Shown: one piece after another, positions 1-7,392 of the stretch
Position numbering within the stretch: position 1 is the stretch's first letter
How the letters are laid out: each line of letters starts with the position of its first letter
Assembly (NCBI GenBank): GCA_030754475.1
Contig: JASMAE010000185.1
Span: 1-26,016, forward strand
Source of the DNA: Rhodospirillales bacterium
GTDB taxonomy: Bacteria > Pseudomonadota > Alphaproteobacteria > Rhodospirillales > JASLLV01
Length of the DNA: 26,016 nt
Direction of reading: 5' to 3'
The notes under the pieces: generated by a model
Database searches by the model: none
Seen by the model: only the letters and a program-made list of their open reading frames with translations
What the model was told of the DNA's origin: nothing
Position numbers and translations under genes: made by a program

Positions 1-810
1 CCGGTCGTGGTGGTGCGCAACGCCCTGGCGGTGGGAGCGACCGAGAGGCGGCCGGCCAAGCGGCTCTACTGGCTCGCGCTCGCGCTCGCAACCTGGGTTT
101 CGCTCTTGCGCTGTCCCCGCGCCATCGCGGTTTCGAACTACGCGCGCCGCGACGTGGTTCGACGCTTCCCCGGTCTCGCCGAAGACAAGATCACGGTTAT
201 CCACCACGGGGTTTCTCCCTCGTTCGCGCCCCCGCGGCGGAACGAATCGCGCGACGGCACCCTTCTCGCGGTGGCCGATCTCTACATCCAGAAAAACCTG
301 CACGGATTGCTCTACGCGGTGGATTCATTGCGGGCTCGGTTTCCCCGTATCCGCCTCAAGATCGCGGGCGCCCCGGTCGACGAGGACTACGCGAATCGGC
401 TCCACGACATCGTCGCCGTGCGCGGCCTCGAGGCGAATGTCGAGTTCTTGGGGCGGGTCTCAGGCCCCCGCCTCGCCGAGCTTTACCGCCGGTGCGGCGT
501 CTTCGTCTTTCCCTCCCTCGTCGAGACCTTCGGCAATCCGCTCGTCGAGGCCATGGCCAGCGGCGCCCCGATCGTGAGCGCCGGATGCGCGGCGATGCCG
601 GAGATTCTGGGCGAGGCCGCGCTGCTCGTCGATCCGCGCGATCCGGATGCGATCGGGCGGGCGATCGCGCGCGTCCTCGACGACGCCCCCTTGGGCCGGC
701 GGCTCGGCGCGCGCGCGCTGGAACGCGCATCCCGGTTCTCGTGGGAGGAGACGGCGCTGCGGACGGCCGACGTTCTGAAGGAGTGCGCGCGCGGCGACCG
801 CGGCGGCTAG
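1..810 (+). CDS. GT4-family glycosyltransferase, 5' end cut off by the window
   Basis: The frame is open from the first base, so the N-terminal acceptor-binding half is mostly missing. What remains is the C-terminal Rossmann domain of a GT-B glycosyltransferase of family GT4. Visible features are a hinge-type segment ending in HHGVSPSFAP, a strand-loop reading LGRVSGPRLAELYRRC, and the nucleotide-sugar signature FPSLVETFGNPLVEAMASG, whose two acidic positions (E of VET and E of VEA) form the family's EX7E motif. The role is presumably transfer of a sugar from a nucleotide donor to a growing polysaccharide or lipid-linked glycan at the cytoplasmic membrane. The facing wecB-wecC-ArnT-like operon supports a surface-polysaccharide setting, but donor and acceptor cannot be told. 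It meets the next gene tail to tail, the two stops sharing the palindrome CTAG at 807-810. Confidence 0.88.
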   Translation, partial: PVVVVRNALAVGATERRPAKRLYWLALALATWVSLLRCPRAIAVSNYARRDVVRRFPGLAEDKITVIHHGVSPSFAPPRRNESRDGTLLAVADLYIQKNLHGLLYAVDSLRARFPRIRLKIAGAPVDEDYANRLHDIVAVRGLEANVEFLGRVSGPRLAELYRRCGVFVFPSLVETFGNPLVEAMASGAPIVSAGCAAMPEILGEAALLVDPRDPDAIGRAIARVLDDAPLGRRLGARALERASRFSWEETALRTADVLKECARGDRGG

Positions 811-2471
811 GGAATCACGATCAGATCGCTATTTGCCACGTCACGTGCGTCCCACACGGCAACGATGCGTCCGCGAAAGCGCTGCGCGAACTCGGGCACC
901 GAATCGTCCGGCAACGCCCTGTGGCTGACGATCATCTTCGCGTCGGGATGGGCCTCGGCCCATTGCCGCGCTTCGTGCTGCCAGGTCACCGCGAGCGGCT
1001 CGCCGAGACGGCCGAGAAACTGATATTGACCGTGGTATCTGTGGACGTTCGCGACCAAGGACCCTTGGTTCTGGGCGCCGGCGATGTGACGGGCCAGGGG
1101 CTCGAGGTCGAACGCCGCGCCGAGATGGGGGCGCAAGGCCACGTGCCCGGCGACGACGACGAGAACCGAGGCCACCGCCAAGCGGACGACGCCCAACCGC
1201 CAGCGGGTTAAACGAACGCTCGCGATCACGAGCGCGGCCAAGGCGACGGGCAACGCGGCAAGCGGATCGATGTCATTGATCCACTCCGCCGAATCGGTCC
1301 GCTCGGGCCATGCCTGCAGGACCAGAAGCGCGATCGACCCCGCAACGAAGACCGCGAATACCGGTCCCACCACGAACCAATCGATGGCGCGCCCGGCGGG
1401 CGCGGCGTTCGATAATGCGAAGGCGGCGAGCATGGCACCCGCTGGCATGCTGGGAATCAGGTAGTGGGGTTGACGAACGCCAATGAAAGAAAGCCCGACG
1501 ACGGCGAAGACGAACCAGAGGACGCAGAACCTCGCCCCGCGATCGCCGATCAGCGCCCGCGCCGAGCCCAGGGCGCGCCAAAGAGGCGGCCACGCGCTCC
1601 AGGGAAGAAACAGCACCGGCATCGCCGCGATGTAGAGCCACCAGGGCCGGGCGTGGCCGAACGGCTCGGCGATTCGCACGGCCGTCTGGTTCCACAAGAT
1701 CTCCCGGCCGTAGTCGCCGCCGCCAACGACGGCGGCGGGCAACGCCCACGCCAACGCGATCGCCGCTCCTGCCACGGTCGCCACCGCGAGGCCGGCGTAC
1801 CATGCCGACCAGGATCGCGTACCGGAACCGCCCGCCCAAAGCGGCGCCGCGAGCGCGACCGGAAGGACGTGGACCGCGATCACCGGTCCCTTGGCCAGGA
1901 CGCCGAGCCCAAAGGCGACGGCGAAAAGGAGCCATCCGCGCGTGTCTCGTCGGCCTTTGGCCTCCACAAGGCCGATCATGCAAGCGAGGGTGAAGAAAGC
2001 GAGCAACATGTCGAACAGGGTCAGCGTGGCCACCGTTCCCCAGAAGATCACGCCGATCAAGATCATCGGGGCCGCGAACGCAACATCCTCGTGGTCCGGC
2101 CACAAGCGCCGGGCGAGGGCGCCGGTGAGGAACAGGCACCCGAGCGCGAACATCGGCGCCACCACTCTGGCCGCCATCTCGCTCACGCCGAAGACGGCCC
2201 ACACGAGGTTGATCAGCCAGAAAAGAAGCGGGGGTTTGTGCCCGTAAGCCTCTCCGTTCAGGTGAGGAACGAGGGCATCGCCGCCGACCCACATCTCCCA
2301 GGCGACGCTAACGTAGCGGGTCTCGTCGATGGGCATGAGGGGCCGCGTGAGGAGGCCCGTCGCGACCAGGACCAGCCAAAGGCCGCCGCAGAGCGCCAAC
2401 GAGACGCCGAGATGCAACGTTGTCGGCGACGAATCCGAAATCGGCGCGCCGGCGCCGGCGCCGAGTGTCAC
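807..2471 (-). CDS. ArnT-like GT39/GT83 membrane glycosyltransferase
   Basis: This is a polytopic membrane protein of about 554 residues with many hydrophobic segments. Near the N-terminus, after the first transmembrane helix, it has the acidic motif DETRY (about residue 49), followed by HLNGEAYGHKPPLLFWL (KPP about residue 79). This is the arrangement of the ArnT/PMT group, which moves a sugar from a polyprenyl-phosphate donor to an acceptor on the periplasmic side. I chose GTG at 2471 because it overlaps the wecC stop as GTGA and has GAGG nine bases upstream. A TTG at 2477 would add two residues. Translational coupling to wecC suggests a role in the same glycan pathway. The acceptor (lipid A, O-antigen or protein) cannot be read from the sequence, so I do not name it arnT. 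Confidence 0.85.
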   Translation of the reverse strand: MTLGAGAGAPISDSSPTTLHLGVSLALCGGLWLVLVATGLLTRPLMPIDETRYVSVAWEMWVGGDALVPHLNGEAYGHKPPLLFWLINLVWAVFGVSEMAARVVAPMFALGCLFLTGALARRLWPDHEDVAFAAPMILIGVIFWGTVATLTLFDMLLAFFTLACMIGLVEAKGRRDTRGWLLFAVAFGLGVLAKGPVIAVHVLPVALAAPLWAGGSGTRSWSAWYAGLAVATVAGAAIALAWALPAAVVGGGDYGREILWNQTAVRIAEPFGHARPWWLYIAAMPVLFLPWSAWPPLWRALGSARALIGDRGARFCVLWFVFAVVGLSFIGVRQPHYLIPSMPAGAMLAAFALSNAAPAGRAIDWFVVGPVFAVFVAGSIALLVLQAWPERTDSAEWINDIDPLAALPVALAALVIASVRLTRWRLGVVRLAVASVLVVVAGHVALRPHLGAAFDLEPLARHIAGAQNQGSLVANVHRYHGQYQFLGRLGEPLAVTWQHEARQWAEAHPDAKMIVSHRALPDDSVPEFAQRFRGRIVAVWDARDVANSDLIVIP

Positions 2472-3718
2472 CGCCAAAGACCTCGGGTGTCGATCACCGC
2501 TTTGCCGTCCAAGCGCGAGCGGTCTATGCCGGCGAACGCCCGGTGGTCAACGAGAAGGACGACGACGTCGGCGGCATCGAGCGCCGCGTCGAGATCGGCT
2601 TTCGTGACGCCGGGAACGGCGTCGAGCGGCGCCGGAAGCCCGCCGGCATGGGGCTCGACGACGAGGATCTTACCGACGCCCTCTCGGGCCAGTGTCTCGA
2701 CGATCCGCAGAGCCGGGCTCTCGCGGGCGTCCTCGATGTCCGCCTTGTACGACAGCCCGAGGCAGGCGATGCAGGGCGATTTGAAGCGCTCTGCGGCCTC
2801 GCGGACCTTTGCGACCACGTGCACGGGCATCGCGTCGTTGACGCGCCGCGCGGCGCGGATGAGAACGCTCTCGTCTGGCGCCGAGTCGATGATGAACCAA
2901 GGATCGACGGCGATACAGTGGCCGCCGACTCCGGGTCCGGGTTTCAGGATGTCGACCCGCGGGTGGCGGTTCGCGAGCCGCAGCACCTCCCAGGCGTCGA
3001 TACCGAGGCGGTCGCAGATAATGGAGACCTCGTTCGCGAACGCGATATTGGCGTCGCGGTACGAATTCTCGACCAGCTTCACCAGCTCCGCGGTCCGCGC
3101 ATCGGTCAGCAGGCACTCGCCGTTGATGAAGGTTTCGTAAAACGCGGCCGCGCGACGCGCGCACCGCGCGCTGAGGCCGCCGATGACCCGGTCGTTCTGG
3201 ACGAGTTCGACCAGGATTCGTCCGGGAAGGACCCTCTCGGGGCTGTGGGCCAAGTGAATTTGCGCATCCTCGCCGTCGCGATGGGGAAGTGAGAGGTCGG
3301 GGCGCAGCTCGGCGAGCCATTCGGAGAACGCCTGCGTGGTTCCGACGGGCGAGGTGGATTCAATGACGATCAGGTTGCCGTCGTCGAGTACCGGCGCGAT
3401 CGATTGCGCCGCCGATCTCAGAAACGAGAGGTCCGGCTTTTTGTCCGCGGTGAACGGCGTCGGCACGGTGACGAGGAACACGTCGGCGTGCTCGGTGGCG
3501 GCGGCTGCCCGCAAGCGGCCGGCCGCAACCGCACCCCGCACCATCACGTCGAGGTCGGGTTCGGTGAAGTGGACGCTTCCCTCGCTCACCATCGAGACGG
3601 TCTTGGCGTTCACGTCGACGCCGAGGACGTGAAAGCCGCGGTTGGCCAGGATCGCCGCCGTCGGCAAGCCGACGTAGCCGAGTCCGATCACGCACACCCG
3701 TTCAAAGCCCGGCGTCAC
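2468..3718 (-). CDS. wecC: UDP-N-acetyl-D-mannosaminuronate-forming dehydrogenase
   Basis: This 416-residue protein belongs to the UDP-glucose/GDP-mannose dehydrogenase family. It oxidises UDP-ManNAc to UDP-ManNAcA with two NAD+ in the cytoplasm. It opens with the NAD-binding fold VCVIGLGYVGLPTA, and VTVPTPFT follows around residue 83. The catalytic cysteine sits in GPGVGGHCIAVDPWF (C268), and the C-terminal domain contains LSYKADIEDARESPALRI. The start is GTG at 3718, supported by a strong Shine-Dalgarno AAGGAG (3726-3731) seven bases upstream, inside the end of wecB. It overlaps wecB by 17 bases and the next gene by 4, so the three genes are almost certainly one operon. The epimerase neighbour favours the ManNAc enzyme over other sugar-nucleotide dehydrogenases of the family. 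Confidence 0.93.
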   Translation of the reverse strand: MTPGFERVCVIGLGYVGLPTAAILANRGFHVLGVDVNAKTVSMVSEGSVHFTEPDLDVMVRGAVAAGRLRAAAATEHADVFLVTVPTPFTADKKPDLSFLRSAAQSIAPVLDDGNLIVIESTSPVGTTQAFSEWLAELRPDLSLPHRDGEDAQIHLAHSPERVLPGRILVELVQNDRVIGGLSARCARRAAAFYETFINGECLLTDARTAELVKLVENSYRDANIAFANEVSIICDRLGIDAWEVLRLANRHPRVDILKPGPGVGGHCIAVDPWFIIDSAPDESVLIRAARRVNDAMPVHVVAKVREAAERFKSPCIACLGLSYKADIEDARESPALRIVETLAREGVGKILVVEPHAGGLPAPLDAVPGVTKADLDAALDAADVVVLLVDHRAFAGIDRSRLDGKAVIDTRGLWR

Positions 3719-4841
3719 GAACGATCTCCTTCACTATACGACGGCTGGCCGTGCCGTCCCCATACGGGTTGTGGGCGCGGCTCATATCGGCGTATGCCGC
3801 CTCGTCGTCGAGCAGGCGTTCACACTCGCCGACGATAGTTTCCGCGTCAGTGCCCACCAGCCGCACGGTTCCGGCCTCCACTGCTTCGGGTCGCTCCGTG
3901 ACGTCGCGCATGACGAGCACCGGTTTGCCGAGCGACGGCGCCTCCTCCTGGATGCCGCCGGAATCGGTGATGATAACGTGCGCGGCGCGCATCAGGTACA
4001 CGAAGGGAAGGTATTCCACGGGCTCGATCAAGTGCACGCCGGCTTTGTCGGCGAGCAGCCGCCAAGCCGGTTCGCGGACGTTGGGGTTGCGGTGAACCGG
4101 ATACACCACGTCCACGTCGCCGCGGCCGGCGATCCGCGCGAGCGCGCGGCAGATTCCTTCGAAACCGGGTCCGAAGTTCTCCCGTCGATGGCCGGTGACC
4201 AGGACAAGTCGCCGTGCGCGCGTACCGCTGCCGCCGTCGAGAAACGCGAAGCGCCGCTCCAGCGCGCTCCGAATCTCGGGATCGGCGTCAATCCTGGCGA
4301 CGACGTGAAACAGCGCGTCGATCACCGTATTGCCGGTGACGATGATCCGCCCGCGGGGCAGGTGCTCGCGTTTCAGGTTCCTTGCCGCCGATTTCGTGGG
4401 CGCGAAGTGCTGATCGGCGATCGCGTCGGTCAACCTGCGGTTCATTTCCTCGGGCCACGGTGCCCGCATGTCCCCCGAGCGCAAGCCTGCCTCGACGTGC
4501 CCGACGGGAATCTTGGCGTAGAACGCGGCCAGCGTTGCCGCGAGCGTCGTCGTCGTGTCGCCATGGACGAGGACGCGCGCGGGCCCGAAGTCCTCTATCA
4601 CGTGCTTGAGTCCTTCCAGAACCGCCGCCGTCACATGGGTCAGGTCCTGGTCGCTTTCCATGATGTCGAGATCGTAATCGGGGCGAATCGCGAACAGCGT
4701 GAGCACCTGGTCCAGCATGTCCCGGTGTTGCGCGCTCACGCACACGCGCGCGTCCAAGCGCGGCTCGTCCGCGAGCGCCTTGACCACGGGCGCCATCTTG
4801 ATGGCTTCGGGCCGCGTTCCGAAGACGCTGAGTATCCGCAT
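3702..4841 (-). CDS. wecB: UDP-N-acetylglucosamine 2-epimerase (non-hydrolysing)
   Basis: The cytoplasmic enzyme interconverts UDP-GlcNAc and UDP-ManNAc, supplying the substrate of WecC. It has about 379 residues, the usual length. It begins MRILSVFGTRPEAIKMAPVV, the family's N-terminal signature. It also contains VHGDTTTTLAATLAAFY, HVEAGLRSGDMRAPWPEEMN, the loop VTGHRRENFG and the UDP-binding segment ITDSGGIQEEAPSLGKPVLV. The frame stays open upstream to 4904, but homologues start at the ATG at 4841 and the extra residues are not protein-like, so I use 4841; GAGG lies about nine bases upstream. It is the first gene of the wecB-wecC-glycosyltransferase operon. The product feeds ManNAc/ManNAcA into a surface glycan. 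Confidence 0.94.
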   Translation of the reverse strand: MRILSVFGTRPEAIKMAPVVKALADEPRLDARVCVSAQHRDMLDQVLTLFAIRPDYDLDIMESDQDLTHVTAAVLEGLKHVIEDFGPARVLVHGDTTTTLAATLAAFYAKIPVGHVEAGLRSGDMRAPWPEEMNRRLTDAIADQHFAPTKSAARNLKREHLPRGRIIVTGNTVIDALFHVVARIDADPEIRSALERRFAFLDGGSGTRARRLVLVTGHRRENFGPGFEGICRALARIAGRGDVDVVYPVHRNPNVREPAWRLLADKAGVHLIEPVEYLPFVYLMRAAHVIITDSGGIQEEAPSLGKPVLVMRDVTERPEAVEAGTVRLVGTDAETIVGECERLLDDEAAYADMSRAHNPYGDGTASRRIVKEIVRDAGL

Positions 4842-4942
4842 TCCGGCATGCCTCGATCCGATCACCACGCACGTCTGGATATCCCCGCCGTCGCCGGCGC
4901 GCAAGGTCGGGATCGGCGGTCGGGGTCCTTTTCGGCCCGGCT

Positions 4943-4971
4943 GTGACAGGCGAAACAGTGGCTGCTAAGAT
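4943..4971 (+). promoter_or_regulatory. Candidate sigma70-type promoter of the tandem-PDZ gene
   Basis: GTGACA (4943-4948) and TAAGAT (4966-4971) are separated by exactly 17 bases, five of six and four of six matches to the sigma70 boxes. They lie 43 bases before the ATG at 5015, in the 173-base gap between divergent wecB and the PDZ gene. This is a pattern match only. I saw no comparably good promoter for wecB in the same gap. Confidence 0.5.
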
Positions 4972-5014
4972 CGCGCGCCTTCGCAAGCGTGCTTCCGAAC
5001 GCGCGTGGTGAGAC

Positions 5015-5722
5015 ATGTTACGTAGCATCGCATTCCCGATAACCTTCGTGTTCGCCGCCCTGGTTCTGGCCCTCGGTGGTCCGCCCGGCGCGTCGGCGGC
5101 GGAGGCCGCGTTCGTGGGGCTCCAGATCCAAGGAATCAACGCCGAGGTGGCGGCCGCGCTGGGACTGGATCGAGAGGACGGAGCGATGGTCTCGAACGTG
5201 GCCTCGGACGGATCGGCCAGCAAGGCTGGGTTCCTTCGCGGCGACATCATCCTTTCGTTCGCGGGCAAGGACATCGCGCGGTTCCAGGACCTGATCGCCA
5301 CGGTCGTCGGGATCGGAGCCGGCGACGCGGTCGACGTCGTGGTTCTACGCGCGGGCCGACGAGTAGCGCTCACGCTCGAGACGGGAACGCAGCCGGAGAC
5401 CTGGCGCGTTTCCGAGGATGCCTTCGCCGAGGTGGGCGAGCTTGGCCTGACGCTGGCCACGGTGACGCCCAAAGTGCGCGACGCCTTCCAGTTGCCGTGG
5501 GGGACAGTCGGGGTCTTGGTCTCTTTGGTCGATCCGGAACGGGCCGAAGGCGTTGGCCTTCAGCGCGGCGACGTCATCGTGCAGGTCAATCAAAAAGACG
5601 TTTGGCTTCCGGAACACGTGCTCAACGCGATCACAGACGCAAAGAGCCAGGGAAGAAAGGACGTTTTGTTGCTGGTCGCCGCGGGCGGACGGTACCGGTT
5701 CACGTTGTTGCCGATGCGCTGA
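5015..5722 (+). CDS. Secreted tandem-PDZ protein without a protease domain
   Basis: The 235-residue product starts with a Sec-type signal peptide (hydrophobic core about residues 8-24, cleavage near GASAAEA), so it should act in the periplasm. PDZ domain 1 spans about residues 32-118 and contains VGLQIQGINAEVAAALGL and KAGFLRGDIILSFAGKDI. PDZ domain 2 spans about residues 135-232 and contains LGLTLATVTPKVRDAF and GLQRGDVIVQVNQKDVW. Both match the carboxylate-binding loop and beta-strand layout of the DegP/HtrA C-terminal PDZ pair. No trypsin-like domain with a His-Asp-Ser triad precedes them and there is no room for one. It probably binds peptides or C-termini, as an adaptor or chaperone, but this is inferred from domain content. 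It converges on the DsbA-like gene with 30 bases between stops and appears to be a single-gene unit with its own promoter. Confidence 0.85.
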   Translation: MLRSIAFPITFVFAALVLALGGPPGASAAEAAFVGLQIQGINAEVAAALGLDREDGAMVSNVASDGSASKAGFLRGDIILSFAGKDIARFQDLIATVVGIGAGDAVDVVVLRAGRRVALTLETGTQPETWRVSEDAFAEVGELGLTLATVTPKVRDAFQLPWGTVGVLVSLVDPERAEGVGLQRGDVIVQVNQKDVWLPEHVLNAITDAKSQGRKDVLLLVAAGGRYRFTLLPMR

Positions 5723-5752
5723 GGATCGTACCTTGCGCCCGGGCGGTGCGAA

Positions 5753-6589
5753 TCAGCATGTTCCCGCTTTCTGGCACTCCTCGCGGGTCGCCAGCACGAG
5801 CTGCTTCAGTGTTTCGGCGTCTGCGGCGCCGGGCACAAGATTGCGGCCGATAACGAAGGCCGGCGTCCCGTTGATGCCGAGCTCTTCGGCGAGCGTGAAA
5901 TTTCTGACGAGCGCGTCTTCGATATCGGTGTCGGCCATGCGCCGGCGCAGAGCCTCGACGTCGAGGCCACTTTCGGACGCAAAACGGAAGATCTTATCCT
6001 CGGTCAAATCGCCGCGCGCAGACATTAACGCGCTATGGAAGGGACCGTATGCGCCCTTGTCCATCGCCCACGCCGCCAGCGCTGCCCGCGCGGCGACGAC
6101 CGATTGCGGCGTCAGGATCGGGTATTCCTTGAACACGTAACGGATGTTGCCGTCGTTCTTGATAAGTTCCATGACCGTGGGAAAGACCTGCTTGCAGAAG
6201 CCGCAGGCGTAATCGAAGAACTCGACCAAGGTGACATTGCCGTTCGGATTGCCGCCCACGGGTGAGGTCGGATCCCTCTCCACCTGCGGGCGAAGCGTAC
6301 TCAGCAAGCCCTCGGTGCGCTCACGGCGAACCGCTTCTTCGTTCGTCTGGAACTGGCGAATCGCCTCGACAACCGCCTCCGGATGATCACGCAGGTAGTC
6401 GCGTACCAGCGTCTCGACCTCATCCCTGTCCACGGGAAGCGCGATGAGCGCGACCACAAGGGCCGAGACCGCGATCACGGCAACGACTGCGCTCGAGATG
6501 GCGAAAGTGATGCGCGGCGGCAAATCGATCTTCCTTGGTTCCCGTTGCGCCTCTTCGCGAATGATGGAATACCGCTCCGCCCGATACAA
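5753..6589 (-). CDS. Membrane-anchored DsbA-family thiol:disulfide oxidoreductase
   Basis: The 278-residue protein has a short cytoplasmic start, one transmembrane helix (about residues 28-50), a charged linker, and a thioredoxin-fold DsbA domain (about 117-275) facing the periplasm. The active site is CGFC (C129-C132) in FFDYACGFCKQVFP, and the cis-proline loop is GTPAFVIG (P243). The linker ending in RPQVERDPTSPVGGNPNGNV is typical of the Com1-like DsbA group in alphaproteobacteria. It probably makes or shuffles disulfides in exported proteins. The CGFC dipeptide differs from CPHC of classic DsbA, which in the family alters redox potential. The start is TTG at 6589 without a convincing Shine-Dalgarno sequence, so the first residues are uncertain. 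It is the last gene of the run M48 protease-DUF3047-DsbA. Confidence 0.9.
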   Translation of the reverse strand: MYRAERYSIIREEAQREPRKIDLPPRITFAISSAVVAVIAVSALVVALIALPVDRDEVETLVRDYLRDHPEAVVEAIRQFQTNEEAVRRERTEGLLSTLRPQVERDPTSPVGGNPNGNVTLVEFFDYACGFCKQVFPTVMELIKNDGNIRYVFKEYPILTPQSVVAARAALAAWAMDKGAYGPFHSALMSARGDLTEDKIFRFASESGLDVEALRRRMADTDIEDALVRNFTLAEELGINGTPAFVIGRNLVPGAADAETLKQLVLATREECQKAGTC

Positions 6590-6646
6590 GGCCCGAACCC
6601 GACCTAATTCACGGAAATCACGAGGTTTTGATGGCGCGGGCCGGAC

Positions 6647-7384
6647 TCAGCGCGAGACCAGGATACCCGAAATGAAGGCGGCACCCTTGTCGCCGTCGCC
6701 GGCGGCCGAGATCCCGATGAACGCGATCCGCGCCGCCGCCAGATCGTCTGCCGGCCAGATTCGCGCATAGATCCCGGAAATATCCACCGTTTCGAGCCAC
6801 CACGTGCCGGTATTCTCGATCCCGCCCCGTAACGTGTAGCGCGCGGCGCGACCGGCCTCGGACGGCGGGTCGATGGCGCCCCGTCGGAGCGCGGACTCGC
6901 CCCAGACGAGCGAAATCATCCGGTCATTCGGCGGGAGATCCCGACCCAGCCACGCAAACGGTTGGGCGCCCCAGCTTCGTGATTTGGGATCACCACCGTG
7001 GAACCCAACCACGAGACGGACCGGATGCACGTTTCCCGCGTGCGGCTCCACTTGCCACGACCAGCTGAGGAACGGGCTTGCCAGAAGATTCACGTCCGTG
7101 CGCCGGGCAACGACGAAAACCGTTTCGCCGTTGTCGACACGTAGCGCCGGAACCCCTTGGTGGTGGACGAGCGTGGTGTTCCGCCGGGCAACTTCCGCGT
7201 TCCCCGCGATCACCCAATCGCCTGGCAGGGACGAGACCGAGAACCCGGGGTCCGGCCCAAGGATCGAAAGGCGCCCCTCGGGATCGACGCTGGCGCCTCC
7301 ATCGGGATTGAAGCTCGCGCGCGGTATCGCGCATCCGGCGACGGCCATGACCATGATTGCCGTCGCGAGCATCCTCGCGGTCAT
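6647..7384 (-). CDS. DUF3047-type lipoprotein
   Basis: The 245-residue product has a lipoprotein signal: a short hydrophobic stretch ending in the lipobox VAGC, with C17 as the lipidation site. The mature part resembles DUF3047, a periplasmic family of unknown function. Visible hallmarks are PFLSWSWQVEPHAGNVHPV, LVVGFHGGDPKSRSW, SLVWGESAL and the C-terminal RIAFIGISAAGDGDKGAAF. The family looks beta-rich and carbohydrate-binding-like, but I cannot assign a function. It starts eight bases after the stop of the M48 metalloprotease gene and ends 57 bases before the DsbA-like gene, so it is probably in their operon. The family call rests on remembered motifs and is moderately sure. The lipoprotein call is stronger. 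Confidence 0.75.
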   Translation of the reverse strand: MTARMLATAIMVMAVAGCAIPRASFNPDGGASVDPEGRLSILGPDPGFSVSSLPGDWVIAGNAEVARRNTTLVHHQGVPALRVDNGETVFVVARRTDVNLLASPFLSWSWQVEPHAGNVHPVRLVVGFHGGDPKSRSWGAQPFAWLGRDLPPNDRMISLVWGESALRRGAIDPPSEAGRAARYTLRGGIENTGTWWLETVDISGIYARIWPADDLAAARIAFIGISAAGDGDKGAAFISGILVSR

Positions 7385-7392
7385 ATCCGGGC

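Noticed and set aside
1464..3140. A 558-codon plus-strand frame
   Set aside because: It lies antisense to the ArnT-like gene and wecC, is rich in Arg/Pro/Asp, and has no recognisable domain. It is an artefact of GC-rich codons on the other strand.
5736..5745. CGCCCGGGCG palindrome between the convergent PDZ and DsbA-like genes as a bidirectional terminator
   Set aside because: The palindrome has no loop and no adjacent T-run, so it does not meet the intrinsic terminator pattern.
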